From contig NZ_VUOK01000003.1 in NCBI RefSeq assembly GCF_009806555.1, forward strand, positions 496,001 to 560,000: 64,000 bases of DNA, written 5' to 3'. Position 1 is the stretch's first letter; every line of letters begins with the position of its first letter. Shown here piece by piece: positions 43,335 to 52,230 of the stretch. A program made the translations under genes and the position numbers. Under the pieces are notes generated by a model. It saw only the letters and a program-made list of their open reading frames with translations, ran no database searches and had not been told where the DNA came from. The stretch comes from Methylobacterium sp. 2A. Its GTDB lineage: Bacteria; Pseudomonadota; Alphaproteobacteria; Rhizobiales; Beijerinckiaceae.

Positions 43335-43499
43335 ATGCCAATTGGGATCGGTATCGGACACGGGGCGGATCTGCGCCCCGGTGCGACGCGGAGCCTGCGC
43401 TTCTTCGGCCCCGAAGGGGTCCACGCCGGTGCCCTCTGGCTTGCTGCGACCGTTCCGGTGCTGGGAACGCTGCTGCTGCTCGCCCGGCTCGCGTCCTGA
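43335..43499 (+). CDS. Small membrane protein, hypothetical
   Basis: A 54-residue protein with ATG at 43335 and an excellent GAGGAG ribosome binding site. A polar N-terminal half (MPIGIGIGHGADLRPG) is followed by one hydrophobic segment (GALWLAATVPVLGTLLLLARLA) reaching the C-terminus, so it is likely a single-pass inner-membrane protein. No family recognised. Confidence 0.55.
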   Translation: MPIGIGIGHGADLRPGATRSLRFFGPEGVHAGALWLAATVPVLGTLLLLARLAS

Positions 43500-43513
43500 C
43501 GGAAACGCCTCGC

Positions 43514-43693
43514 CTAGGGGGCGTCGGTCGTGCCCTGGGATCTGCCCGCTTGATCGGCCCGGGTCGGCTCGGTCGGAGCGTTCGAGGTCTTCACGGGCGG
43601 GAACAGGGCCGCCAATCCGGCGGCAACACCGTAGAGAATCGGGTCCGAATTCAATCCCGCCCGCGGGGGATGAAGATCACTTGTCCGCATCAT
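43514..43693 (-). CDS. Small hypothetical protein
   Basis: A 59-residue frame with tandem ATGs (43693, 43690), convergent to the small membrane protein. It has a short hydrophobic stretch (ILYGVAAGLAALFPP) and a polar Thr/Ala/Gly-rich tail. No clear ribosome binding site and no known family, but the composition is coding-like. Confidence 0.4.
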   Translation of the reverse strand: MMRTSDLHPPRAGLNSDPILYGVAAGLAALFPPVKTSNAPTEPTRADQAGRSQGTTDAP

Positions 43694-43855
43694 TCGCCTG
43701 CGGGCATCGCGCGCATTCGCGAGCATCCGTCCGCGCCCTCACGTCTGTCAGTCACCATTTCGAGATGGGTCAATGCGAGCTTCCGCGATTCGTTGCCGCG
43801 GGCGCTTGATTTTTCTTGTCGGGACTGGAGCGGCGGAAAGGCCGGAACGCAGGCC

Positions 43856-44161
43856 TCAGCCGCGTCGGCGCAGGACCGAGAACGTCTGCGTCTCGGAGGG
43901 CGGGCAGCTCGCCGGGATCACGCTCATGATCGCCGCACTCGGGCAGCGCGCCCGGCAGCTCTGGGCCGCCTCGATCTGGTCGCGGCCGCAGGCATCGGCG
44001 AAGCACAAGGTCCCGAGATCCTCGCAGGTCGCGCGGAAACCGTCGCGCGGCGCGATCTCGCGCAAATCGGCCGCGGATCCGGCGCCCTGGATCAGCAGGA
44101 AGCCCATCAGGCCAATCGATGCCGAGAGCTGCGTCATCCCGTGTCCGATTCGCGTCCGCAT
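43856..44161 (-). CDS. Exported Cys-rich hypothetical protein
   Basis: About 101 residues from 44161 (an ATG at 44137 is possible). A signal peptide (hydrophobic ASIGLMGFLLIQGAGSAAD) is followed by a mature part with five cysteines in about 60 residues: RATCEDLGTLCFADACGRDQIEAAQSCRARC and then PASCPP. The even spacing suggests disulfides in the periplasm. I recognise no family. Divergent from the gamma-carbonic-anhydrase-like gene with about 140 bases between. Confidence 0.6.
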   Translation of the reverse strand: MRTRIGHGMTQLSASIGLMGFLLIQGAGSAADLREIAPRDGFRATCEDLGTLCFADACGRDQIEAAQSCRARCPSAAIMSVIPASCPPSETQTFSVLRRRG

Positions 44162-44303
44162 TGCATGTCGGGTCAGGCTAGCATTGGCAGCCCGGACGGA
44201 CCGTGCCATTCCCGCGACAGGCGACACTGATCCACGGCTTCGATCCCGGGCGCGTCCGGATGCCGGTGTCGCCGTCCCGAAGATCCCCCGACGAAAGCCC
44301 GCC

Positions 44304-44837
44304 ATGCCGCTCTACGCTCTCGAAGACCATGTGCCGGAGATCGCCGACCCAGCCCGCATCTGGATCGCGCCCGACGCACAGGTGATCGGCCGGATCCATC
44401 TCGGTCTCGATGTCGGGATCTGGTTCGGGGCGGCCCTGCGCGGCGACAACGAGCCGATCCGCATCGGCGACCGCACCAATGTCCAGGAGGGCGTGATCAT
44501 GCACGTCGATCCCGGCTTTCCTCTGGTCATCGGGACGGACGTGACGGTCGGCCACGGCGCGATCGTGCATGGGTGTACGATCGGCGACGGCAGCCTCATC
44601 GGCATGGGGGCGACGGTGCTGAACGGCGCCCGCATCGGCCGCGGCTGCCTCGTGGGTGCCAATGCCCTGGTGACCGAGGGTAAGGAATTCCCGGATCACA
44701 GCCTGATCGTCGGAGCGCCTGCGAAGGCGGTGCGCATCCTCGACGAGGCGGAAATCGCGGGCCTGCGTCAGGCGGCCCTGCGCTACGTGGAGAATGCGCG
44801 GCGCTACGCAGCCGGCCTGCGCCGCATCGACGCCTGA
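44304..44837 (+). CDS. Gamma-carbonic anhydrase-like hexapeptide protein
   Basis: A 177-residue left-handed beta-helix protein. Hexapeptide repeats run from residue about 20 to 140 (WIAPDAQVIGRI.., GIWFGAALRGDNEPIRIGDRTNVQEGVIMH, TVGHGAIVHGCTIGDGSLIGMGATVLNGARIGRGCLVGANALV). The potential metal ligands of gamma-CAs (the His in IMHV, and VGHGAIVHG) are present. Family members (YrdA/PaaY/CaiE) are trimeric; many have weak or no anhydrase or thioesterase activity, so function is not fixed. Confidence 0.85.
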   Translation: MPLYALEDHVPEIADPARIWIAPDAQVIGRIHLGLDVGIWFGAALRGDNEPIRIGDRTNVQEGVIMHVDPGFPLVIGTDVTVGHGAIVHGCTIGDGSLIGMGATVLNGARIGRGCLVGANALVTEGKEFPDHSLIVGAPAKAVRILDEAEIAGLRQAALRYVENARRYAAGLRRIDA

Positions 44838-44899
44838 GATCGGTTCAGGCGCCGCCGGACGATCCGGCCCCTCCGGGAGGAGAGGCCGGTCGGAACCCG

Positions 44900-45433
44900 T
44901 TACTTCTTGGCCTTGCCGCGCTCGATCGCCGCTTCGATCAGCCGGTGGGCCTCCTCCTTGTCGCCCCAGCGGACGAACTTGACCCACTTGCCGGGCTCCA
45001 GATCCTTGTAGTGCTCGAAGAAGTGCTGGATCTGCTGGATCGTGATCTCGGGCAGGTCGGTGTAGTTCTCGACCCGGTCGTAGCGCTTGGTCAGGTGGCG
45101 CGAGGGGACCGCGATGATCTTCTCGTCCTCGCCGCCCTCATCCTGCATCACCATCACGCCCACCGGACGCGCGCTGATGATCGCCCCCGGCACCACGGCG
45201 CGGGTGTTGGCGACCAGCACGTCGCAGGGGTCGCCGTCGCCCGACAGGGTGTGGGGGATGAAGCCGTAATTCCCCGGATAGAACATCGGCGTGTACAGGA
45301 ACCGGTCGACGACCAGCGCGCCGGATTCCTTGTCCATCTCGTACTTGATCGGTTCGCCGCCGAGCGGCACCTCGACGATCACGTTGATGTCGTGCGGCGG
45401 CTTCTTGCCGAGCGGGATGGCGTCGATTCTCAT
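44900..45433 (-). CDS. ppa: Inorganic pyrophosphatase (family I)
   Basis: A 177-residue cytosolic enzyme hydrolysing PPi to phosphate. [31 protein letters not shown] and the metal-binding [10 protein letters not shown] signature are complete. [21 protein letters not shown] is also typical. It drives biosynthetic reactions that release PPi, such as acyl-CoA activation. Length is normal. The GNAT gene lies upstream with a 113-base gap. Confidence 0.94.
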   Translation of the reverse strand: MRIDAIPLGKKPPHDINVIVEVPLGGEPIKYEMDKESGALVVDRFLYTPMFYPGNYGFIPHTLSGDGDPCDVLVANTRAVVPGAIISARPVGVMVMQDEGGEDEKIIAVPSRHLTKRYDRVENYTDLPEITIQQIQHFFEHYKDLEPGKWVKFVRWGDKEEAHRLIEAAIERGKAKK

Positions 45434-45546
45434 GGCGTTCCGCTTCCAGGATCCGGGGTGCCGGTTCTATCCCGGTTCTCTTAGAGGCGCCGCCCGCTCT
45501 TGCAAATCGGTCGCCGCTACGGTTCCGCAACGCGCCTGGGGAAACG

Positions 45547-46053
45547 TTAGCCGAACAGGAAGCCGATCTTCGGAAGCGGAACGCCCGCAACCCGGTCGAG
45601 CACCCGCGGTCCCGGCTTGCCGCCGAGGCCTTCGTAGAAGGCGCCGGCGCGCTCGTTGTCCTCCAGGCTCCAGACGCCGAGCTGCGTCAGTCCGAAATCG
45701 GCGAGATCGTTGCGGACCGCCCGGAACAGGCGGCGGCCGAGGCCCACACCCTGATACTCGGGCAGGAGATACAGCTCGTCGATCTCGGCCTCGGTGCCCA
45801 GAGCCCGGCTGCGCGTCCGCCCGTAGGCCGCGTAGCCGACGATCCTGTCCACCGTCTCCACCACGGCGACGGGGCGCCCCCGGCGCAGGGCACCGCGCCA
45901 CCATGCCCGGTCGCGGCCGGCGATCAGGCGCTCCAGGGCGACGCCGGGGATGATGCCGCGATAGGCCTCGCGCCACGACGCATCGAACACCTTGGACAAG
46001 CCGCCGAGATCGGCCTCGCGGGCCCGGCGGATGCTCGTGGTGCGCGTGCTCAT
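45547..46053 (-). CDS. GNAT-family N-acetyltransferase
   Basis: A 168-residue acetyltransferase with the acetyl-CoA motif in EIDELYLLPEYQGVGLGRRLFRAV and a C-terminal GVWSLEDNERAGAFYEGLGG. It starts TTSIRRAREADLGGLSKVFDASWREAY, similar in layout to the GNAT at 13001-13540 but not a close copy. Acceptor unknown. Confidence 0.8.
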   Translation of the reverse strand: MSTRTTSIRRAREADLGGLSKVFDASWREAYRGIIPGVALERLIAGRDRAWWRGALRRGRPVAVVETVDRIVGYAAYGRTRSRALGTEAEIDELYLLPEYQGVGLGRRLFRAVRNDLADFGLTQLGVWSLEDNERAGAFYEGLGGKPGPRVLDRVAGVPLPKIGFLFG

Positions 46054-46184
46054 GGGCTTCGGGCCTCCCCTCGTCCGACCGGCGGATAACCCGCGCGGTC
46101 CGCCCAGGTTCGATGCCGATCCGGGCAGAGTGAAGGCAAGATCGGCGCCGGAATCCCGCAGCGCGCGGCCCGAAGGCCGATCCG

Positions 46185-46976
46185 GTGGTGAATTGCCGGC
46201 CCGGCGGGCGGCTGGTAGAGCGCGCGTTCCGTCCCCGCGGCAGCCCGGCCTTGTTCAACCGCTTCCTGAAGCCCGAGACGCGCTACGCGCGCCGCATGGC
46301 CCGAATCGCCCGCTTCGAGCGGCCGATCGCCGGCCCGGGTGACCGGCTGCGCGCCTGGGCCAACATGCTGCTGATGGATCACGGCGTGTTCCGGCTCGCC
46401 TATCTCAACCGCCACCGGGTCGGCTCGGGGGCGCTGTGGCGCTCCGCCCAGCCCGGGCCGCACCAACTCGCCCGCTTCCGGGCCGAGGGCGTCCGCACGG
46501 TCATCTCGCTGCGCGGCGGGCGCGAGCACGGCTCCTGGCCGCTGCAGCGCGAGGCCTGCGAGCGCCACGGGTTGAAGCTCGTCGAATTCGTGCTGCGCTC
46601 CCGGGAGGCGCCGGACCCGGCGACGATCCTGGCCGCCAAGGAATTCTTCGCCGGCATCGAGTATCCGGCGGTGATGCACTGCAAGTCGGGCGCCGACCGC
46701 GCCGGCCTGGCCTCGGCCCTCTACCTGATCCTGCACGAGGGCCGCCCCGTCGCCGAGGCCGCGCGCCAGCTCTCGGCGCGTTATGGCCATCTCCGCTTCG
46801 CCAAGACCGGCATCCTCGACGCCTTCTTCGCCCGCTACCGGATCGAGGGTGAGGCGAAGGGGATCGACTTCCTGACCTGGGTCGAGACCATCTACGATCC
46901 GGAGGCGCTCAAGCGGGATTTCCGGCCGGGCTTCTGGTCGGATCTGGCGGTGGATCGGGTGCTGCGGCGGGAGTGA
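46185..46976 (+). CDS. Tyrosine/dual-specificity phosphatase-like protein
   Basis: A 263-residue protein with the CX5R loop HCKSGADRAG (Cys166, Arg172), the form seen in bacterial DSP-like phosphatases that act on lipid or phosphotyrosine substrates. SAQPGPHQLARFRAEGVRTVISLRGG is the conserved start of the domain, and the C-terminal half (FLTWVETIYDPEALKRDF) is an accessory helical tail. The start ATG at 46185 is uncertain; the first 35 residues are basic and may be membrane-binding or not translated. No signal peptide is obvious. Confidence 0.82.
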   Translation: MVNCRPGGRLVERAFRPRGSPALFNRFLKPETRYARRMARIARFERPIAGPGDRLRAWANMLLMDHGVFRLAYLNRHRVGSGALWRSAQPGPHQLARFRAEGVRTVISLRGGREHGSWPLQREACERHGLKLVEFVLRSREAPDPATILAAKEFFAGIEYPAVMHCKSGADRAGLASALYLILHEGRPVAEAARQLSARYGHLRFAKTGILDAFFARYRIEGEAKGIDFLTWVETIYDPEALKRDFRPGFWSDLAVDRVLRRE

Positions 46977-46985
46977 ACATTCAAG

Positions 46986-47327
46986 CTATCGCCGCTTCTC
47001 CTGGGCCCGAACATAGCTCTTCAGCACCGCGTTGATCCGGGTTTGGTAACCCGTTCCGGAGCTCCGGAAGTGCCGCAGCACCTCCGCGTCGAGTCGAAGC
47101 GTGATCTGCTCCTTGCCCTCGGGCAGCACAGCATCCGCTTCGTCCCAAAAACCGGCGGGAATCGCGCCGGCATCGGGGTCTGTGGCCGCGCGCCGTTCGA
47201 TCTCCGCATCGCTCATGTCCTTGAAGGCATCGCTGAGCGGTTCGGCCGCCGGCATGTCCTCGAACCCTTCAAACCGGACGGTTGCCCTGCGCACGGGCTC
47301 GGGCTTCTGCGTAGACCTGCCTGTCAT
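46986..47327 (-). CDS. brnA: BrnA-type antitoxin (intact)
   Basis: A 113-residue antitoxin from the ATG at 47327. The N-terminal part is disordered and acidic; the C-terminal ribbon-helix-helix is clear: GFWDEADAVLPEGKEQITLRLDAEVLRHFRSSGTGYQTRINAVLKSYVRAQ. BrnA neutralises BrnT and, as a DNA-binding dimer, represses its own operon. Here it remains intact downstream of a broken brnT copy that overlaps it by about 58 bases, as in functional brnTA pairs. Confidence 0.85.
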   Translation of the reverse strand: MTGRSTQKPEPVRRATVRFEGFEDMPAAEPLSDAFKDMSDAEIERRAATDPDAGAIPAGFWDEADAVLPEGKEQITLRLDAEVLRHFRSSGTGYQTRINAVLKSYVRAQEKRR

Positions 47328-47564
47328 GGCGGTTCGCCTTCCATGCCGAAATGATGCGGATGTCGTTGTCGCGTTCGACATAGACGACCCGCAGCACTGT
47401 TTCATCGTAGGCCCCAGGCTGATGAACCGGCGCTCGCCGTAGTCGCGGCGCCTGTCTTCACGAGTCAGCCGGAAATTCCGAAAGATCTCCGCAGCCTGTC
47501 GGAATCCGATGAGATGCTTAGCTTGATTCGCTGCATCCTTGTCGGGGTCTCACTGAAAGCCCAT
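47269..47564 (-). pseudogene. brnT: Broken BrnT toxin gene (nonsense plus frameshift)
   Basis: Reading from the ATG at 47564 gives MGFQ-stop-DPDKD: the canonical FxWDP start of BrnT, with the Trp codon TGG changed to TGA at 47550-47552. After the stop the frame continues ANQAKHLIGFRQAAEIFRNF...RRFISLG, then shifts near 47411-47415 (one base missing in a G/C run) and resumes in the next frame as YDETVLRVVYVERDNDIRIISAWKANRHDRQVY, the conserved RIISAR-like BrnT C-terminus, ending at 47269. Two independent lesions make a sequencing artefact unlikely. It sits in the normal position before brnA. Confidence 0.8.
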
Positions 47565-47629
47565 GCCGAAGCGTAGTTACAAAACGTCGTTACGGCAATG
47601 ACGGGGTATGAGGTACCGTCCCGCGCCTG

Positions 47630-48487
47630 TCACTCCGCCGCCGGCCTTGCCGCCTCGCGGAACGGATGGGCCGGGTAGGTGCCGATCACCCGCAATTCCC
47701 GGGAGAAGAAGCCGAGTTCGTCGAGCGCGCGGGCGAGGCCCGGATCCTCGGGGTGGCCGTCCACCTCCGCGTAGAACTGTGTGGCGGTGAACTCGCCGTC
47801 CATCATGTAGCTCTCGAGCTTCGACATGTTGACGCCGTTCGTCGCGAAGCCGCCGAGCGCCTTGTAGAGCGCCGCCGGGATGTTGCGCACGCGGAACACG
47901 AAGCTCGTCACGCAAGGTCCCGTCCCGGGCGCGACCGGCTCGGCCTCGGGTGAGAACACCACGAAGCGGGTGGTGTTGTGCGCCTCGTCCTCGACATCGC
48001 GCGCCAGGATGTCGAGGCCGTAGACCTCGGCGGCCAAAGCCGGCGCCAAGGCCGCCCGGCTCGGATCGCCGAGTTCCTTGACCTCCCGCGCCGCGCCGGC
48101 GGTGTCGCCGGCCACCACCGCCTTCAGCCCGAGGCGCCGGATGATCCGTCGGCACTGGCCGAGGGCATGGACGTGGCTGTGGACGCTCTTCAGCGCCGCG
48201 ATCTGCGTGCCCGGCAGCACCATCAGCTGAAAATGGATCGGCAGGAAGTGCTCGGCCACGATGTGCAGCGGCGAGACCGGGATCAGGTGGTGGATGTCGG
48301 CGACGCGCCCCGCGATCGAGTTCTCGATCGGGATCATGGCGCGCTGGGCCCGGCCCTCCGTGACCGCCGCGAAGGCGTCCTCGAAGCTGGCGCAGGGGAG
48401 CGGCGTCCAGTCCGGATAGGCCTGCGCGCAGATGATGTGCGAATTGGCCCCGGGTTCCCCCTGATAGGCGATGGTGCGGTCTGTCAT
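47630..48487 (-). CDS. pheA: Prephenate dehydratase
   Basis: A 285-residue monofunctional enzyme converting prephenate to phenylpyruvate in phenylalanine synthesis. The catalytic domain starts TIAYQGEPGANSHIICAQAYP and contains MIPIENSIAGRV and HNTTRFVVF (the TRF motif). The C-terminal ACT domain (about 195-270) has SFVFRVRNIPAALYKALGGFATNGVNMSKLESYM, the phenylalanine regulatory site. kdsB lies upstream, 22 bases away, so the two are likely co-transcribed, as in other Rhizobiales. Confidence 0.93.
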   Translation of the reverse strand: MTDRTIAYQGEPGANSHIICAQAYPDWTPLPCASFEDAFAAVTEGRAQRAMIPIENSIAGRVADIHHLIPVSPLHIVAEHFLPIHFQLMVLPGTQIAALKSVHSHVHALGQCRRIIRRLGLKAVVAGDTAGAAREVKELGDPSRAALAPALAAEVYGLDILARDVEDEAHNTTRFVVFSPEAEPVAPGTGPCVTSFVFRVRNIPAALYKALGGFATNGVNMSKLESYMMDGEFTATQFYAEVDGHPEDPGLARALDELGFFSRELRVIGTYPAHPFREAARPAAE

Positions 48488-48509
48488 GGCTCGCGGATTC
48501 GTCGGGCGG

Positions 48510-49253
48510 TCAGTTCGGGCGCCGGCCCTGGAGCAGGGCGCGGGCGCGGTCCAGGTCGGCTTGGGTGTCGACGCCGAGCGGCAGGTCGTCGACGATCACG
48601 GCGTCGATGCGCATGCCGGCTTCCAGCGCGCGGAGCTGTTCCAGCTTCTCGCGGCTCTCCAGCTCGCCCGGCGGCAGGGCGACGAAGCGGCCGAGCGCCG
48701 TGCGGCGGTAGGCGTAGAGGCCGATATGGTGCCAGAGCGGCCCGTCGCCCCAGGGGGCGCGGGCGCGGGTGAAGTAGAGGGCGCGCAGCCGCCCGGGGCC
48801 GACCGAATGGCCCACGAGCTTCACGACGTTCGGATTGTCGGCCTCGTGCGGGTCGGTGATCGGCGCGCAGAGCGTCACGATGTCGACGGTGCGGTCGGCG
48901 AGCGGCACGACGGAGGCGCCGATGATCGCCGGATCGATGGTCGGCAGATCGCCCTGCACGTTGACGACCACATCGTGGCGGCCCTCCGGATCGACGCTCT
49001 CGAGCGCCTCGGCGAGCCGGTCGGAGCCGGAGGGATGGTCGGCCCGGGTCATCACCGCGCGGCCGCCCGCCGCCTCCACGACCCGGGCGATCTCAGCCGT
49101 GTCGGTGGCCACGACCACGGGGCCGATCCCGGCCTCGACGGCCCGGCGCCAGACATGGACGATCATCGCCTCGCCGGCGATGTCGGCCAGCGGCTTGCTG
49201 GGCAGGCGCGTCGCCGCGAGGCGCGCCGGGATCAGGACCAGGGGATCGGACAT
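48510..49253 (-). CDS. kdsB: 3-deoxy-manno-octulosonate cytidylyltransferase
   Basis: A 247-residue enzyme making CMP-Kdo for lipopolysaccharide. [23 protein letters not shown] is the nucleotide-binding opening; [25 protein letters not shown] and the [19 protein letters not shown] block are typical. A long open frame continues upstream but is only a GC-rich shadow; the ATG at 49253 matches the family length. First gene of the kdsB-pheA unit. Confidence 0.93.
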   Translation of the reverse strand: MSDPLVLIPARLAATRLPSKPLADIAGEAMIVHVWRRAVEAGIGPVVVATDTAEIARVVEAAGGRAVMTRADHPSGSDRLAEALESVDPEGRHDVVVNVQGDLPTIDPAIIGASVVPLADRTVDIVTLCAPITDPHEADNPNVVKLVGHSVGPGRLRALYFTRARAPWGDGPLWHHIGLYAYRRTALGRFVALPPGELESREKLEQLRALEAGMRIDAVIVDDLPLGVDTQADLDRARALLQGRRPN

Positions 49254-49574
49254 CGCGTTCGGACCCGACGATTCGCAGCGCACGCCCGGACCGGGACGGC
49301 CCGCCGGCGTGCGGGCCGGCTGCTTAACAGGCCGGTCTCCGGTTGTCGTCCCCCGGTCCGGGGCACGGTCTCGGCGAAAAGTTGCCGCCCGGTGACAAGC
49401 TTGACGATTCGATGGCACAATTCTGCGCCGGAGCGACGCTGAGGCCCTTGCCGGCATTGTCAGCGACCGTCCGGAACGGCTAAGGCAACCTCGAAATCTT
49501 CCAATGTCCGGCGTCCGAGCTCGCTCGCCCGTGATCAGGCGCGCGACGGGCCCGGGCCGAGACGCGAGAAGAGC
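49254..49574. other. Divergent intergenic region kdsB / cytochrome c
   Basis: About 320 bases with no credible gene. The short AAAAGTTG/TTGACGATTC stretch near 49376-49410 is the most promoter-like sequence for the cytochrome. No strong hairpin. Confidence 0.3.
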
Positions 49575-50540
49575 ATGAACTCGTTCGAGGTGAACAAGGT
49601 CCTGGGCGCAGTCCTCGGCGCCCTGTTGTTCGCGGCCGGATCGGGTTTCGTCGCCGAATTGATCTACCATCCGAAGCCGGCGGGCAAAGCCGGCTACGAC
49701 CTGCCCGAGCCGGAGCACGAGGCCGCTGCCGCCGCGGCGCCGGAGGCCAAGGTCGAGCCGATCGCGGTCCGGCTGGCGAGTGCCAATGTCGAGAAGGGCG
49801 AGGCCGGCACGAAGGCCTGCCATGCCTGCCACAATTTCGAGAAGGGCGGCCCGAACAAGGTCGGCCCGGACCTCTACGGGGTGGTGGAGCGGCCGAAGGG
49901 CTCGCATCCGGGCTTCGAGTACTCGGCCGCCATGAAGGAGAAGGGCGGCACCTGGACCTACGCGGATCTCGACGAGTTCCTGACGAACCCGAAGGGCTAC
50001 GTGAAGGGCACCAAGATGGCGTTTGCCGGCATCGCTTCGCCGCAGGAGCGGGCCAACGTCATCGCCTACCTGCGCAAGAACGCGGATGACCCGAAGCCGC
50101 TGCCGGCCGTCGAGAAGACCGAGGCGCCGCCCGCGGCCGCCCCGGCGGCGGCGAAGCCGGGGGACAAGCCGGCCGCCGCACCCGCCGACAAGCCGACGGC
50201 CGCGCAGCCGGCCGCTTCCAAGCCCTCGGAGGGCAAGGAGAGCCCGGCCAAGCCCGCCGATGCCGGTACCGCCAAGCCGGTCGAGGAGAAGTCTCCGGGC
50301 TCCCCGCGCGCGCCGAGCGAATCGAGCGACCGCAACGCCCCGACACCGCCGGCGGCCGCCCATGACGGCGACCAGCAGGGCCAGCCGTCGAGCGCGATCC
50401 CGGCCGAGCCGACCGCGCCGACGGCCCCGGCCGCCAAGGAGCCGGCTGCGCAGGCCAATCCCGAGGCGGTCGACCGGGCGAAGGAGCTCGACGTCACCGT
50501 CCCAGGCAAGGACCCGAACGCCCCGGCGCCGAAGCCGTAG
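49575..50540 (+). CDS. Membrane-anchored cytochrome c with long Ala/Pro/Lys-rich tail
   Basis: A 321-residue protein. An uncleaved N-terminal signal anchor ([22 protein letters not shown]) is followed by a class I cytochrome c domain with haem site [18 protein letters not shown] and the methionine ligand region TKMAFAGI. This resembles CycM-type cytochromes that link the bc1 complex to terminal oxidases. Residues about 175-321 are a low-complexity Ala/Pro/Lys tail (repeated PAA, KP, AKP), much longer than in CycM and of unknown purpose. The start is the ATG at 49575. Confidence 0.87.
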   Translation: MNSFEVNKVLGAVLGALLFAAGSGFVAELIYHPKPAGKAGYDLPEPEHEAAAAAAPEAKVEPIAVRLASANVEKGEAGTKACHACHNFEKGGPNKVGPDLYGVVERPKGSHPGFEYSAAMKEKGGTWTYADLDEFLTNPKGYVKGTKMAFAGIASPQERANVIAYLRKNADDPKPLPAVEKTEAPPAAAPAAAKPGDKPAAAPADKPTAAQPAASKPSEGKESPAKPADAGTAKPVEEKSPGSPRAPSESSDRNAPTPPAAAHDGDQQGQPSSAIPAEPTAPTAPAAKEPAAQANPEAVDRAKELDVTVPGKDPNAPAPKP

Positions 50541-50648
50541 CGGCTCCCGCCTGTCAGCCGCGTTCTGCCGGCATGGCTCCGGGCCCGGCCTTTGCTGTAG
50601 CGCGACCGCGCCCGGCATGCTGCCGGATCGAGAACCGCGTAGGATCCC

Positions 50649-51830
50649 GTGGCTGACCGAAGTCCCGAAACGGAGGAGCGCCGGGCGTCCCTCCTGCTCC
50701 TCGTCGCCGTGACCATGACCGGGACGGTGGCGCTCCACATCTTCGTGCCGGCGCTGGCCGCCGTCGCGGTCGATCTCGGCACCAACGCGGCCGGCGCGCA
50801 GCTCACCATCACCGTCTACCTGATCGGGCTCGCCGGCGGGCAGCTCCTCTACGGGCCGCTTTCGGACCGGTACGGAAGGCGGCCGATCCTGATCGGCGGG
50901 CTCGGCGTCTACCTCGCCGGGCTGCTGCTCGCGATCCCGGCCCCCAATATCGGCGTGCTGCTGGTGGCGCGGGTGCTCCAGTCGCTCGGCGCCTGCGGCT
51001 CGCTGGTGATCGGCCGTGCCATGGTGCGCGATGTCTCGACCCGCGAGGACGCCGCCCGCAAGCTCGCGATCCTCACCACCGCGATGACGCTCACCCCGGC
51101 CCTGGCGCCCGCGATCGGCGGCGTCGTCAACGAGGCCTTCGGCTGGCGGGCCGTGTTCGTGGTGCTGGCCGCGCTCGTGGCGGTGCTCGGTGTGCTGGTC
51201 GTGTTCACCCTGCCCGAGACCAACCGGCACAAGGTGGCGCTGCCCGGCTTCGTCGCGGTGCTGGCCGGCTATATCCGGCTCGTGCGGATCCCGGTCTTCC
51301 GCGCCTACCTCGTGGCGGGGGCCTGCGGCGGCACCAGCCTCTACGCCTTCCTGGCGGTGGCGCCGTTCCTGCTCGTGGACCGGCTCGGACGCTCCTCGCA
51401 GGAGGTCGGGTTCGATTGCCTGATCGTGGTGTTCGGGATGGTCGGCGGGGCGGTCCTCGCGAGCCGGCTCGCCGCGCGGGTACCGATCCGGACGGCGGCG
51501 CGGCGCGGCAACCTGCTCTGCATCGCGGCGGCGGTGACGCTGCTGATCGTCGACCGCACCGGGATGCTGGGCGTCGTCAGCCTGATCGCCCCGCTCTTCG
51601 CCTACGCGGTCGGCGTCGGCCTGCTGAGCCCCAATGCGGTGGCGGGGCTCATGAACGTCGTCCCGCACGCCGCCGGCTCGGCCTCCAGCCTCTATGGCTT
51701 CACGCAGATGACCTTCGGGGCCCTGTTCACGGCCGCCGCCTCCGCGTGGCCCGCCACCTCGGCGACGCCGGTGGCGCTGGCGCTGCTCGCGGCCGGGCTG
51801 ATCGCGGCCCTGGCGCTGCGGCGGGCGTGA
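50649..51830 (+). CDS. Bcr/CflA-family multidrug efflux MFS transporter
   Basis: A 393-residue inner-membrane transporter with about 12 hydrophobic segments. The drug:H+ antiporter motif A is in [21 protein letters not shown], and [31 protein letters not shown] is the Bcr/CflA-specific block. It probably exports hydrophobic drugs or dipeptides. GTG at 50649 is the start. No regulator lies next to it. Confidence 0.87.
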   Translation: MADRSPETEERRASLLLLVAVTMTGTVALHIFVPALAAVAVDLGTNAAGAQLTITVYLIGLAGGQLLYGPLSDRYGRRPILIGGLGVYLAGLLLAIPAPNIGVLLVARVLQSLGACGSLVIGRAMVRDVSTREDAARKLAILTTAMTLTPALAPAIGGVVNEAFGWRAVFVVLAALVAVLGVLVVFTLPETNRHKVALPGFVAVLAGYIRLVRIPVFRAYLVAGACGGTSLYAFLAVAPFLLVDRLGRSSQEVGFDCLIVVFGMVGGAVLASRLAARVPIRTAARRGNLLCIAAAVTLLIVDRTGMLGVVSLIAPLFAYAVGVGLLSPNAVAGLMNVVPHAAGSASSLYGFTQMTFGALFTAAASAWPATSATPVALALLAAGLIAALALRRA

Positions 51831-51920
51831 AGCCCAGTCGGGTCCGTGACGGAGCCCGAGGAGGGCGGAACGGTCTCGGCGGGTTCGGCATTGAGAGGCC
51901 CCAACAGGAGGAGAAACGCC

Positions 51921-52181
51921 ATGCAGCGCTTGCCCATCATCGTCCTGGCCACGCTGGCCCTCGGCGGAACCGCCTTCGCGGCCGAACAGGGCGCCGCGTC
52001 CCGGACGCCCGGTCACGAGATGCAGGAACACGGCAGCAGGGCGGGCAGCCCCGGTGCATCCGGCTATGCGCCCGGCCATGAGATGAAGTCCGGCCCCTCT
52101 GACGCGACCGGCTCGACCTCGCGGATGGGCGGCTCGGGAACCGCGACCTCCGGCACCAGCGGTTCCGGCGCCCGGCGCTAA
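51921..52181 (+). CDS. Small exported hypothetical protein with PGHEM repeats
   Basis: An 86-residue protein with a textbook ribosome binding site (AGGAGGAGAAA) and a signal peptide ([19 protein letters not shown]). The mature part is Gly/Ser/Thr-rich and contains PGHEM twice ([11 protein letters not shown] and [10 protein letters not shown]) with a possible metal-binding His/Met/Glu content. The C-terminus is a Gly-Ser-Thr repeat. Periplasmic by inference; function unknown. Confidence 0.7.
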   Translation: MQRLPIIVLATLALGGTAFAAEQGAASRTPGHEMQEHGSRAGSPGASGYAPGHEMKSGPSDATGSTSRMGGSGTATSGTSGSGARR

Positions 52182-52192
52182 TTGCCCACGAT

Positions 52193-52226
52193 CCGCCCCG
52201 CCTGATCGACCGAGCGGGCGGGGCGG
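52193..52226. terminator. Bidirectional terminator-like hairpin
   Basis: A perfect 10-base stem CCGCCCCGCC / GGCGGGGCGG with a 14-base loop, in the 49-base gap between two convergent genes and followed by CCTTCT on the + strand. It likely serves both. Confidence 0.7.
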
Positions 52227-52230
52227 CCTT

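Noticed and set aside
46185..46290. Signal peptide at the start of the second phosphatase
   Set aside because: The N-terminal residues are basic but not hydrophobic; the start codon itself is uncertain.
48510..52079. A 1189-codon open frame on the minus strand running from kdsB through the cytochrome and efflux genes
   Set aside because: Only the last 247 codons (kdsB) show a family; the rest is antisense to well-supported genes and has Arg/Gly/His-rich shadow composition typical of GC-rich DNA.
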